From the NCBI GenBank assembly GCA_011391635.1, contig JAABQD010000002.1, positions 62,001 through 126,000 of the forward strand: 64,000 nt of DNA. Direction: 5' to 3'. Under the pieces are notes generated by a model, which saw only the letters and a program-made list of their open reading frames with translations, searched no databases and was not told the origin of the DNA. Position numbers and translations under genes: made by a program. Of this stretch, positions 25,401 through 37,549 are shown one piece after another. Each line of letters begins with the position of its first letter. The stretch's first letter is position 1. The stretch comes from Sulfurimonas sp. GTDB taxonomy: Bacteria; Campylobacterota; Campylobacteria; Campylobacterales; Sulfurimonadaceae.

Positions 25401-26339
25401 TTATGAGCGGATTTCTTCTATAACTTTTGCTAGAGACTCCATGTCTGAAACATTTAAAGTCACTAAATCTTTAGCAATTCTTTTATTAAGACCTTTAAGT
25501 ACGGAACCATTGCCAAATTCAATTGCCATATCAATATCGTTAGCTATTGCTTCAATAGATTGTTTATATTTTACAGGTTTTACTAACTGCTCTTTTAAAA
25601 GTGAAACTGCTTCATCTTTCGTGCTATATGGCTTTGTAGTAACATTAGAAACGATTGGAGCTGAGAATGACTCTGTAATCATTTTAGACATTAAGTCAGC
25701 TAATAGCTCTTGAGCTGATGATAATAAATCACAGTGAGAAGCAACAGACATATCCAAAAGAATTGCTCTTTTTGCTCCGGCATCTTTAAAAGTCTGCTCT
25801 AAAGATACCAAATCAGCTTTCATACCAGCTACAACTAACTGTCCATCTTGGTTGTAATTTGCAGGCCACACTTTTTTGCCACTCTTTTGAGCTTCATCAC
25901 ACACTTTTTCAACAGCCCCATCATCAATCCCAACAAGAGCCATCATCCCAGCTTCGATAGATGCACAAGCTTCTTGCATCAATAAGCCTCTTTTGTGTAC
26001 CAATTCTACAGCATCGACATAATCGATTGCACCACTCGCACATAAAGCAGAAAATTCACCCAATGAGTGACCTAAAAAAAGAGTAGCTTGAGTTGGGTAA
26101 GCATCTTGAAAAAGACGATAAGCCACCATCTGAACCAACAATATTGCAGGTTGAGTATAGGCTGTTTGACCTAACTTCTCATTCTCACTAAATAAAAGTG
26201 CTTCAAAATCAACACCTATTCTCTCTCCAGCTTTTTTGAACATCTCTTTTGCAATATCAGAATTTTCATAAAAATCTTTCCCCATTCCAACTGCTTGACT
26301 TCCTTGTCCTGCGAAAATCATTGCTATCTTTTTTTGCAT
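25401..26339 (-). CDS. fabD: Malonyl-CoA:ACP transacylase
   Basis: A 312-residue FabD that moves malonyl from CoA to acyl carrier protein for fatty acid synthesis. The N-terminal FAGQGSQAVGMGK block and the nucleophile elbow GHSLGEFSAL (catalytic serine near residue 93) are intact, and a histidine in VASHCDLL (near 202) completes the dyad. It starts 3 bases after the Fis-like gene, so it sits in a minus-strand run with it and slyD. Confidence 0.96.
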   Translation of the reverse strand: MQKKIAMIFAGQGSQAVGMGKDFYENSDIAKEMFKKAGERIGVDFEALLFSENEKLGQTAYTQPAILLVQMVAYRLFQDAYPTQATLFLGHSLGEFSALCASGAIDYVDAVELVHKRGLLMQEACASIEAGMMALVGIDDGAVEKVCDEAQKSGKKVWPANYNQDGQLVVAGMKADLVSLEQTFKDAGAKRAILLDMSVASHCDLLSSAQELLADLMSKMITESFSAPIVSNVTTKPYSTKDEAVSLLKEQLVKPVKYKQSIEAIANDIDMAIEFGNGSVLKGLNKRIAKDLVTLNVSDMESLAKVIEEIRS

Positions 26340-26342
26340 ATT

Positions 26343-27101
26343 TTATCCTTCTATATAATCTTTATTATCAGATATTTTTTTTCTAAGTGTATTTCTGTTG
26401 AGTCCCAATCTATCTGAAAGCTGAAGTTGAGATTTAAATTTATTCAATCCGGCTTTAATGAGTGGCACTTCATATAAATATAAAAAGTTTCTATAATCAC
26501 TATTTGAACCAAGTTTGTCAGACAAATAATTTTGAATGATATCCATCAATTCCCTATCCTTGATATCTTGCAAAAGATAATTAACCATCACTTGTCTTCT
26601 AAGTGAAATGGCATTTTGACTCAAGTCAGGTTTCAAGTCGTGACTATTAAATTTTTCATTACTCCCAAAAAGTATAGAGGCTTCTTTCACAAATTTTTGT
26701 ATCAACAGCATTACATCCTCTTCTCTTTGACTCAAAGGCGGAATGTCAAATTTAACACTAAATAGTTCATCTACATACTGATTAAAAAAAGAACTTTTTG
26801 CAGTAGCAATTACTCGAATATTATGTGTGTTTATACTATCTATAACTCTTTTGATATTTGGGGAGTTTTCTAAATTTGTAATGATTACTTCTCTTGAACT
26901 TTCAATCGTAAGAAGTAATTCATCAAAGTGAGATGCATCCAAAATCGGAGCATCTGGAAGAATATATCGAGCAATACTTTTTTTACCAACTCCATGTTCC
27001 CCAGTGATAAGAGAATTTACATTGAGTGTTTTTAGGAGTGTTGCTGTTTTGAATGCTTCAGATGAAGCATCAGAGGCAGTTACAAAATTAGTGACATCCA
27101 C
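26343..27101 (-). CDS. Degenerate NtrC-type AAA+/Fis-HTH protein
   Basis: A protein of about 252 residues with the outline of a sigma-54 activator: a Walker A-like loop GEHGVGKKS (near 37), a block like the post-sensor region (FDIPPLSQREEDVMLLI) and a C-terminal Fis-type helix-turn-helix (LGLNRNTLRKKI). The Walker B acidic pair is replaced (EVIITNLENS), and no GAFTGA loop is present. It therefore probably cannot hydrolyse ATP to activate sigma-54, and may act as a DNA-binding protein only. No ATG exists upstream of the conserved region; a GTG at 27101, overlapping the slyD 3' end, is my best start. Confidence 0.7.
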   Translation of the reverse strand: MDVTNFVTASDASSEAFKTATLLKTLNVNSLITGEHGVGKKSIARYILPDAPILDASHFDELLLTIESSREVIITNLENSPNIKRVIDSINTHNIRVIATAKSSFFNQYVDELFSVKFDIPPLSQREEDVMLLIQKFVKEASILFGSNEKFNSHDLKPDLSQNAISLRRQVMVNYLLQDIKDRELMDIIQNYLSDKLGSNSDYRNFLYLYEVPLIKAGLNKFKSQLQLSDRLGLNRNTLRKKISDNKDYIEG

Positions 27102-27609
27102 AGCCACTGCCACCACCAGAACCACAACAACCTTCATCTTCATACATATTTTCAGCAGGAATTCCAGTCATAGCTTCTTCAGCAGATGCATCTCTAACAT
27201 TATTAATAGTAACTGTAAACATTAAATCTTTACCAGCTAATGGATGATTAAAATCGATAATAATAGTTTCAGCACCTATCTCTTTTACAGTAACTTGAAC
27301 TGTTCCACCATCTTCACCTTGTCCGTAAAGTGTCATACCAATTTCCAAATCAATTCCTGCAAATTGATCAGCAGGAACTTCTTGTTGTGCTTCATCATTA
27401 TATGTGCCATATGCATCTTCAGATTTTACAAGAACATCAGCTTTTTCACCAATGGACATATTTTTAATTCCATTCTCTAAACCTGGAATAATTTGTCCTT
27501 TTCCGAACATAAATACTAAAGGTGCTCCACCTATATTGCTATCAACTACTTTATTTCCATCTCTAACTTCATACTCTATCGATACAATCTGATTTGTTTC
27601 TATAGCCAT
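27088..27609 (-). CDS. slyD: SlyD-like FKBP peptidyl-prolyl isomerase with metal-binding tail
   Basis: A 173-residue SlyD-family protein. The FKBP domain (residues 1-70 and 130-150) is interrupted by an insert-in-flap chaperone domain (about 70-130; QEVPADQFAGIDLEIGMTLY). A short Cys/Gly/His-rich tail ends the protein (CCGSGGGSGCGCH), as in SlyD proteins that bind nickel and zinc for hydrogenase and urease maturation. Role here: prolyl isomerase/chaperone and possibly metal storage. The tail-coding DNA overlaps the start of the downstream Fis-like gene. Confidence 0.93.
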   Translation of the reverse strand: MAIETNQIVSIEYEVRDGNKVVDSNIGGAPLVFMFGKGQIIPGLENGIKNMSIGEKADVLVKSEDAYGTYNDEAQQEVPADQFAGIDLEIGMTLYGQGEDGGTVQVTVKEIGAETIIIDFNHPLAGKDLMFTVTINNVRDASAEEAMTGIPAENMYEDEGCCGSGGGSGCGCH

Positions 27610-27681
27610 TTATTTTACCTTCAATATTATTTTTGTGGATTTTATCATAAGAAACTGATATATAACTAAAACTCTAATACA

Positions 27682-28674
27682 CTATTTCATATCATTAAGA
27701 TACTTTTTAGCTTCTTTTGCTTCATTACTCTCAGGATATTTCGCTATCAAACCTTCATAAAACATTTTTGCATTCTTCTTATCGTTTGTATTATCCATTG
27801 ATACAGCAGTGTGCAACAATAAAGTAGGCATATAAGATGCTTTTGCATACAAAGAAGTGCTTTTTTTGAAATATGCTACTGCTTCAGCATAGTTTTTTCT
27901 CTTAAAATTTATCTCACCCATCATATAATGAGATACAGCTGGTTTATAATTTTTATCAGCCAAATGAGTGTAATATTCACTCGCTTTCGTATAATTTTTT
28001 TTATCAAAAAACTCTTTTGCTTTTGCATCGATAACTTCATTTGTCATGCTATCAAGATCAGATTTTTCTGCACTTGAAGTAGTCTCTTCAGATTTCTCTA
28101 TCTTAGCAGATTTTTCTGTCGTGTCTATTTTTTTATCTGTTGATTTTGCTTTTTTATCTTTTGATGAAACGCCTTTAAGCTTATTAACATCATCGACAAG
28201 AGAAGCAAATTCATCTTTAGAGACCTGTGACTTATTTAGTAAATCAATTACTTTAGACAACTCAGATATTGCTACTTTAATCTTTTTTATATCTTCACTA
28301 TTTGCTTGGTTTGCATCATTTAATCTTTTATAAAACTCATCAGAGCTTTTGAGCCCTTCACTGTTTTTTTGAAGTAAACTATTGAGTTCTGTTTTATTAC
28401 TTTGAGTTTTTTTACTTAAACTCTCAATAATACTTTGCAGTCCATCCACTCTCTCTTTAAGAGAACTAAGTTCGCCACTTTGATTATAATTTTTACTAGC
28501 AGATTTTTGAAAATTATTTTGATTGTTATGTACTTCATTCTCTTCTTGAGAGCTTTGTCCATAATAAGGAGTAGGATTATCTAAATTGCCTCCACCGAAC
28601 GCAGAAGGTTCGGCAGCAACTAGATTAATAGAAGTAATAGTTGCAATAACTGCAACTAAAATACCATTCTTCAT
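27682..28674 (-). CDS. cpoB: CpoB/YbgF-like periplasmic TPR protein
   Basis: A 330-residue exported protein: signal peptide (about 1-21), coiled coil (about 65-165), a Lys/Ser/Thr-rich linker (170-210) and C-terminal tetratricopeptide repeats (about 215-330; AKEFFDKKNYTKASEYY and similar). CpoB/YbgF coordinates outer-membrane constriction by Tol-Pal with peptidoglycan synthesis. Position 3 bases after pal at the end of the tol gene run supports the call. The linker is longer than in E. coli. Confidence 0.85.
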   Translation of the reverse strand: MKNGILVAVIATITSINLVAAEPSAFGGGNLDNPTPYYGQSSQEENEVHNNQNNFQKSASKNYNQSGELSSLKERVDGLQSIIESLSKKTQSNKTELNSLLQKNSEGLKSSDEFYKRLNDANQANSEDIKKIKVAISELSKVIDLLNKSQVSKDEFASLVDDVNKLKGVSSKDKKAKSTDKKIDTTEKSAKIEKSEETTSSAEKSDLDSMTNEVIDAKAKEFFDKKNYTKASEYYTHLADKNYKPAVSHYMMGEINFKRKNYAEAVAYFKKSTSLYAKASYMPTLLLHTAVSMDNTNDKKNAKMFYEGLIAKYPESNEAKEAKKYLNDMK

Positions 28675-28677
28675 AGA

Positions 28678-29175
28678 TTATGGAAGAAGTTTGAAGTCTA
28701 CACGACGATTTTTAGACCAGCAATCTTTAGTTTTATCTGAACAAACTGGATTACCTTCACCATTACTTACCATAGTAACTTTAGAAGCATCAACACCTGA
28801 AGCAATTAAAGCATCTTTAACTGTTGTAGCTCTTTTTAAACCAAGTGCAAAGTTATACTCATCACTTCCCCACTCATCACAATTACCTTCTAACTTAACA
28901 GTTAAATCACTAGCTTCAGTTTTTACTACAGACGCATCTGTTGTAAGAGCTGATTGCATATCTGAACGAATGTTAAATTTATCAAAATCAAAATAAATTG
29001 ATGATAATTTTTTCTCTAAACCAGCAATTCTAGATTCCATTGACTCTGAACCTGACATAGCATTTGATGAATCAGTAGCTTGAGTAGCACTTCCATCAAC
29101 TGATGGCTCTTTTGAACTACAACCACTAAAAACTAAAACCGCAACCGCAACACTCGAAAGTATTATATTCTTCAT
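28678..29175 (-). CDS. pal: Peptidoglycan-associated lipoprotein Pal
   Basis: A 165-residue lipoprotein with a signal peptide ending in a lipobox (VFSGC, lipidated Cys near 18) and a C-terminal OmpA-like peptidoglycan-binding domain (about 55-165; LEGNCDEWGSDEYN and NRRVDF). The usual GHTD of OmpA-like domains is GNCD here, as in other Pal proteins of this phylum. The ATG at 29175 has GAGGA at the right distance; the TTG at 29190 does not. An extended -10 element lies about 30 bases upstream. Confidence 0.94.
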   Translation of the reverse strand: MKNIILSSVAVAVLVFSGCSSKEPSVDGSATQATDSSNAMSGSESMESRIAGLEKKLSSIYFDFDKFNIRSDMQSALTTDASVVKTEASDLTVKLEGNCDEWGSDEYNFALGLKRATTVKDALIASGVDASKVTMVSNGEGNPVCSDKTKDCWSKNRRVDFKLLP

Positions 29176-29205
29176 ATCTGATTTCCTCAATATTAATATC
29201 TTGGA

Positions 29206-29214
29206 ATTATACCA
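29206..29214 (-). promoter_or_regulatory. Extended -10 promoter of pal-cpoB
   Basis: On the minus strand TGGTATAAT is a perfect extended -10 element, 31 bases before the pal ATG, inside the 95-base gap after tolB. It would give pal and cpoB their own transcript. Confidence 0.55.
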
Positions 29215-29270
29215 GATTTCTATATAAAAACAAGTGTAAATATAAAAAATTACAAAAATTTACTATCTAT

Positions 29271-30521
29271 TTACCAATCCATGGACTGAATTTTTCCAGA
29301 TTTAAGTGGAAAAAGATAGTTTTTATCATGGTTTAGTCTAATAATTCCTATAGAACTTTGAGACATATAATTTTTTATAAACAATATTGCATCTCCATCT
29401 TTTGAAAATCTAGGAAATTCATTTACCCCAGTAGCAGTCAATCTGCGGATAAAATCTGTTTTTGTAGAAATTAAATGTAAATTAAATGTGTTTCCAGAAA
29501 ATGAGTCTGAACTTTCTCTCGCTTTATACACGATATATTCTCCGTTGACACTACATGCTGAATTACTTTTTCCATAAAAAATCATTTGTTCAACTGCACC
29601 ACTATTTATTTTTTGCGAAAATACATTTGGATATCCAAGTCTATTTGAAACAAATACAACTGTATTGTCATCAAGAAATTGACCACCAACATCAATACCA
29701 CTATAATTTGTAATTTTAGATGATTTTTTTGTATTCGTATTATATAAATACACATCAGGCTGTCCGCTTGGAGCCATTGTTACCAATAACTTCGTAGAAT
29801 CCGCACTTACATCCGAACATATCATCATACCATCAGAAGACATCAACACTTTTGTTTGACCAGTTTTAATATCAAGTTGCTTTAAAGTTGGTTTTTTAGA
29901 ATCAAGCGATGTAAAATAAAATGATGTTTGTTCTTGATTTGCCCACTTAGGAAAAATATTAAAACCACCAGCAATTATTGTATGTTGATATGTCAATGTA
30001 TAATCAGAAACTACAATCTCTGTTTTTTTAGGAGTTGTATTTTTTGAAAAAATAACTTTTTTCTTCATCCACTCAACAGAAGGCTCACCCATATATTCAT
30101 TCACATCATATGCCATTGCATGTGATATAAACATATAAAAATCATTTTTATTTGCTTTATAACTCTTAGTAAGTACTACACCATTTGCTTTAAACAATTT
30201 AAGTTCTACATTAAATGAACCAGCATCACCTTCAAACATTTTATATCTTAGAACATACTGCATATCTTTATTTTCTACAACAACATTACTTGCATCAAAA
30301 TCAACATTTCTGTAACTACCATCCACATTAAATATAGATAGTACATTAAGATCTGCTACTAACATTTTATAAAACTGCATTTTAAATGCATTATCATATT
30401 TTACAGATGCATCTTCAACTGCTAAAGATGGAAGCGTATCAACTTTTTTAATAACATCAATGGTTGCGTCTGCAGCAAATGTTATTGACAGGGCCAATAA
30501 CCACATAAAAAATATTTTCAA
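29271..30521 (-). CDS. tolB: Tol-Pal system protein TolB
   Basis: A 416-residue periplasmic protein with a signal peptide (about 1-16), an N-terminal alpha/beta domain (about 20-160) and a C-terminal six-bladed beta-propeller (about 185-410) with repeated blade ends such as SADSTKLLVTMAP and SKDGDAILFI. TolB links Pal with TolA. It is encoded 16 bases after tolA and before pal, the usual order. Confidence 0.93.
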   Translation of the reverse strand: MKIFFMWLLALSITFAADATIDVIKKVDTLPSLAVEDASVKYDNAFKMQFYKMLVADLNVLSIFNVDGSYRNVDFDASNVVVENKDMQYVLRYKMFEGDAGSFNVELKLFKANGVVLTKSYKANKNDFYMFISHAMAYDVNEYMGEPSVEWMKKKVIFSKNTTPKKTEIVVSDYTLTYQHTIIAGGFNIFPKWANQEQTSFYFTSLDSKKPTLKQLDIKTGQTKVLMSSDGMMICSDVSADSTKLLVTMAPSGQPDVYLYNTNTKKSSKITNYSGIDVGGQFLDDNTVVFVSNRLGYPNVFSQKINSGAVEQMIFYGKSNSACSVNGEYIVYKARESSDSFSGNTFNLHLISTKTDFIRRLTATGVNEFPRFSKDGDAILFIKNYMSQSSIGIIRLNHDKNYLFPLKSGKIQSMDW

Positions 30522-30537
30522 AACTACTCCTTAGATA

Positions 30538-31260
30538 TTAATCTTTATCCGAAGTTATGTTTATAATATAACTTCCAGATTTATTTTTTGGATTCACTGG
30601 GAAAACTACATTTTTCAATCTATCTTTAATTCTATCACATTCTTCATTGAGTGCAGAAACAGAAGAATAAGTTAAAATCCTAAAATCTATCACTTTTCCA
30701 ATAGCACTTAATTCAATAACTACTTTAACTGTATTACCTTGAGAATTTTTTGGTGGAAGAAAGTGTTCATAAACTAACGCTTGTATTTTAGCAATATATT
30801 CATCAACTTCATCACCAGTTGATGTTGGATTACTCTCTTCATCTTTCACAGCATCAATGTTATTTATTTTTTGCATTAATGCATCTATCTCATTTTGTTG
30901 TTTAGGCTGTGGTCTTTTTTGAACATCTTGTTTTCTTTTTTCTTCTGTTTTTTCTACAACTTTTTTCGTCTTAACAATATCTTGCGTTGCCACAGCACTA
31001 AATAAACTTCCAACATCGACCTCTTTTACTTCGGGTGTAGTTTTACTTTCTTCAACTGGAGTCACTACTTTTTTATTATCTTGTTTCGTTTGTACTTTTG
31101 GTGCAGTAACCGAAATAGAAACAAAATTATCTTTTGTCAAAGCATATGTTTTTGTATCTATAACTGCAAACATCATATAAAAAAATGTAGCTAAAATTAT
31201 TATGAAGAAAGAGAGTGATATTGCACCACTTAAAATAAAAAAAGATCTGTTTTCAACCAT
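30538..31260 (-). CDS. tolA: TolA/TonB-like energy-transducing protein
   Basis: A 240-residue protein with a short cytoplasmic N-terminus, one membrane helix (about 9-33), a Lys/Glu/Pro/Gln-rich periplasmic stalk (about 55-140) and a C-terminal TolA/TonB domain (about 145-240; HFLPPKNSQGNTVKVVIELS). It carries proton-motive energy from TolQR to the outer membrane. Overlaps tolR by 8 bases. The stalk is much shorter than in E. coli TolA. Confidence 0.85.
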   Translation of the reverse strand: MVENRSFFILSGAISLSFFIIILATFFYMMFAVIDTKTYALTKDNFVSISVTAPKVQTKQDNKKVVTPVEESKTTPEVKEVDVGSLFSAVATQDIVKTKKVVEKTEEKRKQDVQKRPQPKQQNEIDALMQKINNIDAVKDEESNPTSTGDEVDEYIAKIQALVYEHFLPPKNSQGNTVKVVIELSAIGKVIDFRILTYSSVSALNEECDRIKDRLKNVVFPVNPKNKSGSYIINITSDKD

Positions 31261-31645
31261 TTGTAGCTAATGAAACCTCAGAAAAACCAGCTTGCTTTAC
31301 TGCAGCTAAAACGGACATAACAATTCCGTAATCTAAGCTTTTATCTGCACTAATAAGCACACTTGCTTTTTTATCCAATTTACCTGAAAATGTCATAAAG
31401 TTATCAATAAAAGCATTTATTAAAAAATTTTCTTTATTTACTTTGACATTTTGATTTTTATCAATAGTTATGTGGACTGGAGGGACTTCTGATAACTGCT
31501 TTGAAACAGAACCTTGAGGTAATTTTATATTTTCTTCATATACTATATTTGGAGCAATTACCATCAAAATTGCCAGTAAAACCAACATAACATCTACCAA
31601 CGGAGTAATATTTAACTCTGGTTTATCTTCCCAATCATACTTCAT
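31253..31645 (-). CDS. tolR: Tol-Pal stator protein TolR (ExbD family)
   Basis: A 130-residue ExbD/TolR protein: a short N-terminus (PELNITPLVDVMLVLLAILM) holds the single membrane helix with the essential aspartate (D18) that takes part in proton flow, followed by a periplasmic domain. It works with TolQ as an ion-driven motor. It lies 3 bases after tolQ. Confidence 0.92.
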   Translation of the reverse strand: MKYDWEDKPELNITPLVDVMLVLLAILMVIAPNIVYEENIKLPQGSVSKQLSEVPPVHITIDKNQNVKVNKENFLINAFIDNFMTFSGKLDKKASVLISADKSLDYGIVMSVLAAVKQAGFSEVSLATNG

Positions 31646-31648
31646 GAT

Positions 31649-32215
31649 TTATACTCTACGAGATAGAATCGCATCACTTTGCATTTGTATGAAGCTTATT
31701 AATTCAAATGATTTTCTTTTTAAAATTTGATGATATGTATACGCAAAAATTGCAACAAAAATACCAGAAGCAGTCGCAATAAGTGCATCTGAAACACCCC
31801 CAGATATTATGCCCATACCACCACTACTTTGACCGATGTGAGAAAATGTATCTAGAATAGAAACAACAGTACCAAATAATCCAATAAAAGGTGTTGTTGA
31901 TGCAAATACAGAAAGAACAGAGAGCCCTTTTGTAGCTTCTTTTGTAGCAGCAAGCATTGCCAAATCTAAAATTTCTTTTGAATTATTTACATTGATTTTT
32001 ATAAAATTTCTCAAAAAAGAATCATGATTTACTGTACTAGCACCCAAAAGCAAACTTTCTAAAGAATTATTTTCTTTCACAAGCCAACTATTAAGAGAAA
32101 ATAAACGATAAAAAAACACCCAGTTTAATATTACAAAATAAACCGACAAAAGCAAAAGAACACCCAAAGTAACTGGGTGACTTTTTAAATAAAAATCTAT
32201 TAAATTATTAATCAT
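31649..32215 (-). CDS. tolQ: Tol-Pal motor protein TolQ (ExbB/MotA family)
   Basis: A 188-residue protein with three membrane helices (about 15-36, 102-125 and 138-160) and the family signature TTPFIGLFGTVVSILDTF followed by GVSDALIATASGIFVAI. It forms the channel pentamer of the Tol motor. It starts 3 bases after atpC, so the tol genes run on from the ATP synthase operon. Confidence 0.92.
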   Translation of the reverse strand: MINNLIDFYLKSHPVTLGVLLLLSVYFVILNWVFFYRLFSLNSWLVKENNSLESLLLGASTVNHDSFLRNFIKINVNNSKEILDLAMLAATKEATKGLSVLSVFASTTPFIGLFGTVVSILDTFSHIGQSSGGMGIISGGVSDALIATASGIFVAIFAYTYHQILKRKSFELISFIQMQSDAILSRRV

Positions 32216-32218
32216 CTG

Positions 32219-32611
32219 TTATAGTAATCTTTGAGCAGCTGATTCTAATTTTGCGGCAACAGATGCAATAGCAGGATTAGAATCTGCAATATCACTAATT
32301 AGTTTTTTCGCATCTTCAAGTGCAAGAGCTATACTTCCCTCATTATCACCACGGATAGCGACAGCACCCTCAACTAAAACAATAACTTTTTCTTCATCAA
32401 CTTGGACTACACCCCAGTTAATTAAAATCGATTCAATGGATTTGTCTTCTTTTTCAATATCTATTACACCAGCTTCTAACAATGTTGTAAGTGAAGCATG
32501 ATGTGCTAGAACACCAAATTCTCCCTCTTCACCAGGGAGAACTACACTAAGAGCATAACCATTGTAGATTACACCATTAGGCGTTAGGATCTCAAGTTTT
32601 AATTTATCCAT
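32219..32611 (-). CDS. atpC: ATP synthase epsilon subunit
   Basis: A 130-residue F1 epsilon subunit. The N-terminal beta-sandwich is clear (LEILTPNGVIYNGYA, VVLPGEEGEFGVLAHHA), followed by the helical C-terminal hairpin. It is part of the central stalk and inhibits ATP hydrolysis. Last atp gene of the cluster. Confidence 0.95.
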   Translation of the reverse strand: MDKLKLEILTPNGVIYNGYALSVVLPGEEGEFGVLAHHASLTTLLEAGVIDIEKEDKSIESILINWGVVQVDEEKVIVLVEGAVAIRGDNEGSIALALEDAKKLISDIADSNPAIASVAAKLESAAQRLL

Positions 32612-32636
32612 GACAAGTCCTTATAGTCTATATGAA

Positions 32637-34936
<2,300 letters not shown>

Positions 34937-34946
34937 AAAGTATTCC

Positions 34947-36464
34947 TTATGCTGCTATAAAGCTAGCTTTAAATTCATGAAGTGCTTTCATCATAAGTGC
35001 TGAAGTATCATCATCAACTTTAGAACTATTTTTAATACTTTCAAAAATTTGTGGATACGATGCTTCAATAAAAGGATAAAGTTCAGATTCAAAACGCACA
35101 ACATTTGATGCATCCATACTATCTAAGAAGCCTTCATTTCCAGCGAAAATAATTACAACTTGTTTTTCAACAGACAATGGAGAGAAAGGTCCTTGTTTAA
35201 GAACTTCAACCATTCTTTGTCCACGCTCTAGTTGTTTACGAGATACTTCATCTAAGTCAGATGCAAATTGAGCAAATGCTTGAAGCTCACGATACTGAGC
35301 AAGATCAAGTCTTAAAGTACCTGCAACTTGTTTTGTAGCTTTAATTTGAGCAGCCCCACCAACACGAGAAACAGATAAACCAACATTAATCGCTGGACGA
35401 ATACCTGAGTTGAAAAGGTCAGTTTCTAAAAAGATTTGACCATCTGTAATAGAAATCACATTCGTAGGAATATATGCAGCAACATCCCCTGCTTGTGTTT
35501 CAATGATTGGAAGTGCAGTTAATGAACCTGCTCCTTGCTCATCACTCATCTTTGCAGCACGCTCTAATAAACGAGAGTGGATATAAAATACATCCCCTGG
35601 ATACGCTTCACGACCTGGAGGGCGACGAAGGATAAGAGACATTTCACGGTATGCAACCGCATGTTTAGATAAATCATCATAAACAATCAGACCATGTCTA
35701 GAACTATCACGGAAAAATTCACCCATTGTTACACCAGTATATGGAGCTAAAAATTGCATTGCAGCAGATTCAGCAGCTGTTGATGAAACGATAATAGTGT
35801 ATTCCATAGCACCATGATCTTCTAAACGACGGATAATCTGAGCTACTGTTGACTCTTTTTGACCGATAGCCACATAAACACAAACAACACCATTACCTTT
35901 TTGGTTAATGATAGTATCAAGTGCAACCGTAGTTTTACCAGTTTGTCTGTCACCAATAATAAGTTCTCTTTGTCCACGACCAATTGGAACAAGAGCATCA
36001 ATTGCTTTAATACCAGTTGCCATAGGCTCATGAACAGATTTTCTACTCATAATACCAGGAGCTTTCTCTTCAACAAATCTTGTCTCTGTTGTTTCAATTG
36101 GACCTTTTCCATCAATTGGCTCACCAAGTGCATTCACAACTCTTCCAAGAAGTGCTTCACCTACAGGAACTCTTAAAAGACGACCTAATCTTTTTACAGA
36201 CATACCCTCTTTAAGAAGCGTTCCCCCACCAAGAATAACAACACCAACTTTACTCTCTTCAAGGTTCATAACCAAACCTTGTGTTCCTTCTTCGAACTCT
36301 ACCATCTCTCCGGCCATAACATTGCTAAGTCCATAAACTTGTGCAACACCATCAGCATAAGAGACAATCTTACCTGTTTCGTTAATATCAACACTTAATT
36401 CAAAGTTATTGATACGCTCTTTAATTATTGAGCTGATTTCATCAGCTTGAATTTTTGCTACCAC
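34947..36464 (-). CDS. atpA: ATP synthase alpha subunit
   Basis: A 505-residue non-catalytic F1 subunit with Walker [10 protein letters not shown] (near residue 170) and the family signature [17 protein letters not shown]. Length and order (atpH-atpA-atpG) are standard. Confidence 0.97.
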   Translation of the reverse strand: MVAKIQADEISSIIKERINNFELSVDINETGKIVSYADGVAQVYGLSNVMAGEMVEFEEGTQGLVMNLEESKVGVVILGGGTLLKEGMSVKRLGRLLRVPVGEALLGRVVNALGEPIDGKGPIETTETRFVEEKAPGIMSRKSVHEPMATGIKAIDALVPIGRGQRELIIGDRQTGKTTVALDTIINQKGNGVVCVYVAIGQKESTVAQIIRRLEDHGAMEYTIIVSSTAAESAAMQFLAPYTGVTMGEFFRDSSRHGLIVYDDLSKHAVAYREMSLILRRPPGREAYPGDVFYIHSRLLERAAKMSDEQGAGSLTALPIIETQAGDVAAYIPTNVISITDGQIFLETDLFNSGIRPAINVGLSVSRVGGAAQIKATKQVAGTLRLDLAQYRELQAFAQFASDLDEVSRKQLERGQRMVEVLKQGPFSPLSVEKQVVIIFAGNEGFLDSMDASNVVRFESELYPFIEASYPQIFESIKNSSKVDDDTSALMMKALHEFKASFIAA

Positions 36465-36485
36465 TATTATTTTCCTCTCATGAAG

Positions 36486-37019
36486 TTAAATTGCTTTTAT
36501 TATATATTCTACAAGCTGTGCATTGATTCTTGTTTTAGAAAAATGAATCTCTACTCCAAGGTCTTCTACATCCACTTTTATACCATCAAAATCATTTTGA
36601 ACAAAAGTCAATGATATTTTAGAATCAAATTTTTTACTCAAACCATTACTTAAATCTTCTACTATTTTAGTAGCAATCGCTTTGTTGCTATAAATAATAC
36701 CTTCATAAGTTTTAGTAGATACTGCAATATCCTTTCGCAATGCTTCCGCCATTGCAGGAATGATATTGATACGCTTATTCTCAACAAGAAGTTTAATAAA
36801 ATTATTAATCTTCTCAGATTTTACTGACTTAACTGCTTGAAGCAAAATTTCTGATTTATTACTTGCAGAAACATTTGGATCATCAATAATTTGAATAAAC
36901 TTTTCATCCTTAAATGATTCAGCTAAAGTAGCAAAAACATCACTCATATTCTTTACCGCTTCAGCATCTGAACCATCTTTTAAAGCTTTAATATATCGTT
37001 TAGCAATTAATTTTTCCAT
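36486..37019 (-). CDS. atpH: ATP synthase delta subunit
   Basis: A 177-residue F1 delta subunit connecting the peripheral stalk to alpha. N-terminal helical domain (KLIAKRYIKALKDGSDAEAV) and the C-terminal block (DGIKVDVEDLGVEIHFSK) fit the family. One base separates it from atpF. Confidence 0.92.
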   Translation of the reverse strand: MEKLIAKRYIKALKDGSDAEAVKNMSDVFATLAESFKDEKFIQIIDDPNVSASNKSEILLQAVKSVKSEKINNFIKLLVENKRINIIPAMAEALRKDIAVSTKTYEGIIYSNKAIATKIVEDLSNGLSKKFDSKISLTFVQNDFDGIKVDVEDLGVEIHFSKTRINAQLVEYIIKAI

Positions 37020-37020
37020 A

Positions 37021-37539
37021 CTATGCCACCTTCTTCAAGATAACATTTGCCATAGCTTCTATATCAAAATCATTACTACTTTGAGTTAAAACTTGGTCGA
37101 GTACATCTTTTACAACATTACGCACCATTTTTCTCTCTTCGAACTCTTTCAATACTGCATGTTGTTTTGTCAATGTTTCAAGCTCATTTTCACATTGAGC
37201 CATGATACTGTCACTTATTATTTTATTCTCTTTTTTCGAAGAGATAGCTAGTGCATCTGCATACTTTTCAGCATCAGATATTTTCAACAATGCCTCTTTT
37301 TTAAGAGCAATAGTGTCACTTAATTTATCTTGAACTTTTTTCAATTCATCAGCGATTGCTTGACTTCTTGATGCAAAATAACTCTTTACTGGTTCAGCAA
37401 CAAGATACCAAACTAGACCTGCGAATAGTACAAAGTTAACCGTTCTTTGAACGATGTCTGTACCCGCACCTTCTGCACTACCACCAGATGCTAATGCATA
37501 AGTTGATATCATTAGCATAAATACTAAAACTCTACTCAC
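37021..37539 (-). CDS. atpF: ATP synthase b subunit
   Basis: A 172-residue Fo b subunit with a hydrophobic N-terminus that looks like a signal peptide (residues 1-18, ending ALASGG), a membrane helix (about 30-47) and a long charged coiled coil. Together with the shorter b'-type protein encoded upstream it forms a heterodimeric peripheral stalk, as in other Campylobacterota. Confidence 0.9.
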   Translation of the reverse strand: MSRVLVFMLMISTYALASGGSAEGAGTDIVQRTVNFVLFAGLVWYLVAEPVKSYFASRSQAIADELKKVQDKLSDTIALKKEALLKISDAEKYADALAISSKKENKIISDSIMAQCENELETLTKQHAVLKEFEERKMVRNVVKDVLDQVLTQSSNDFDIEAMANVILKKVA

Positions 37540-37549
37540 ATTACATCCT

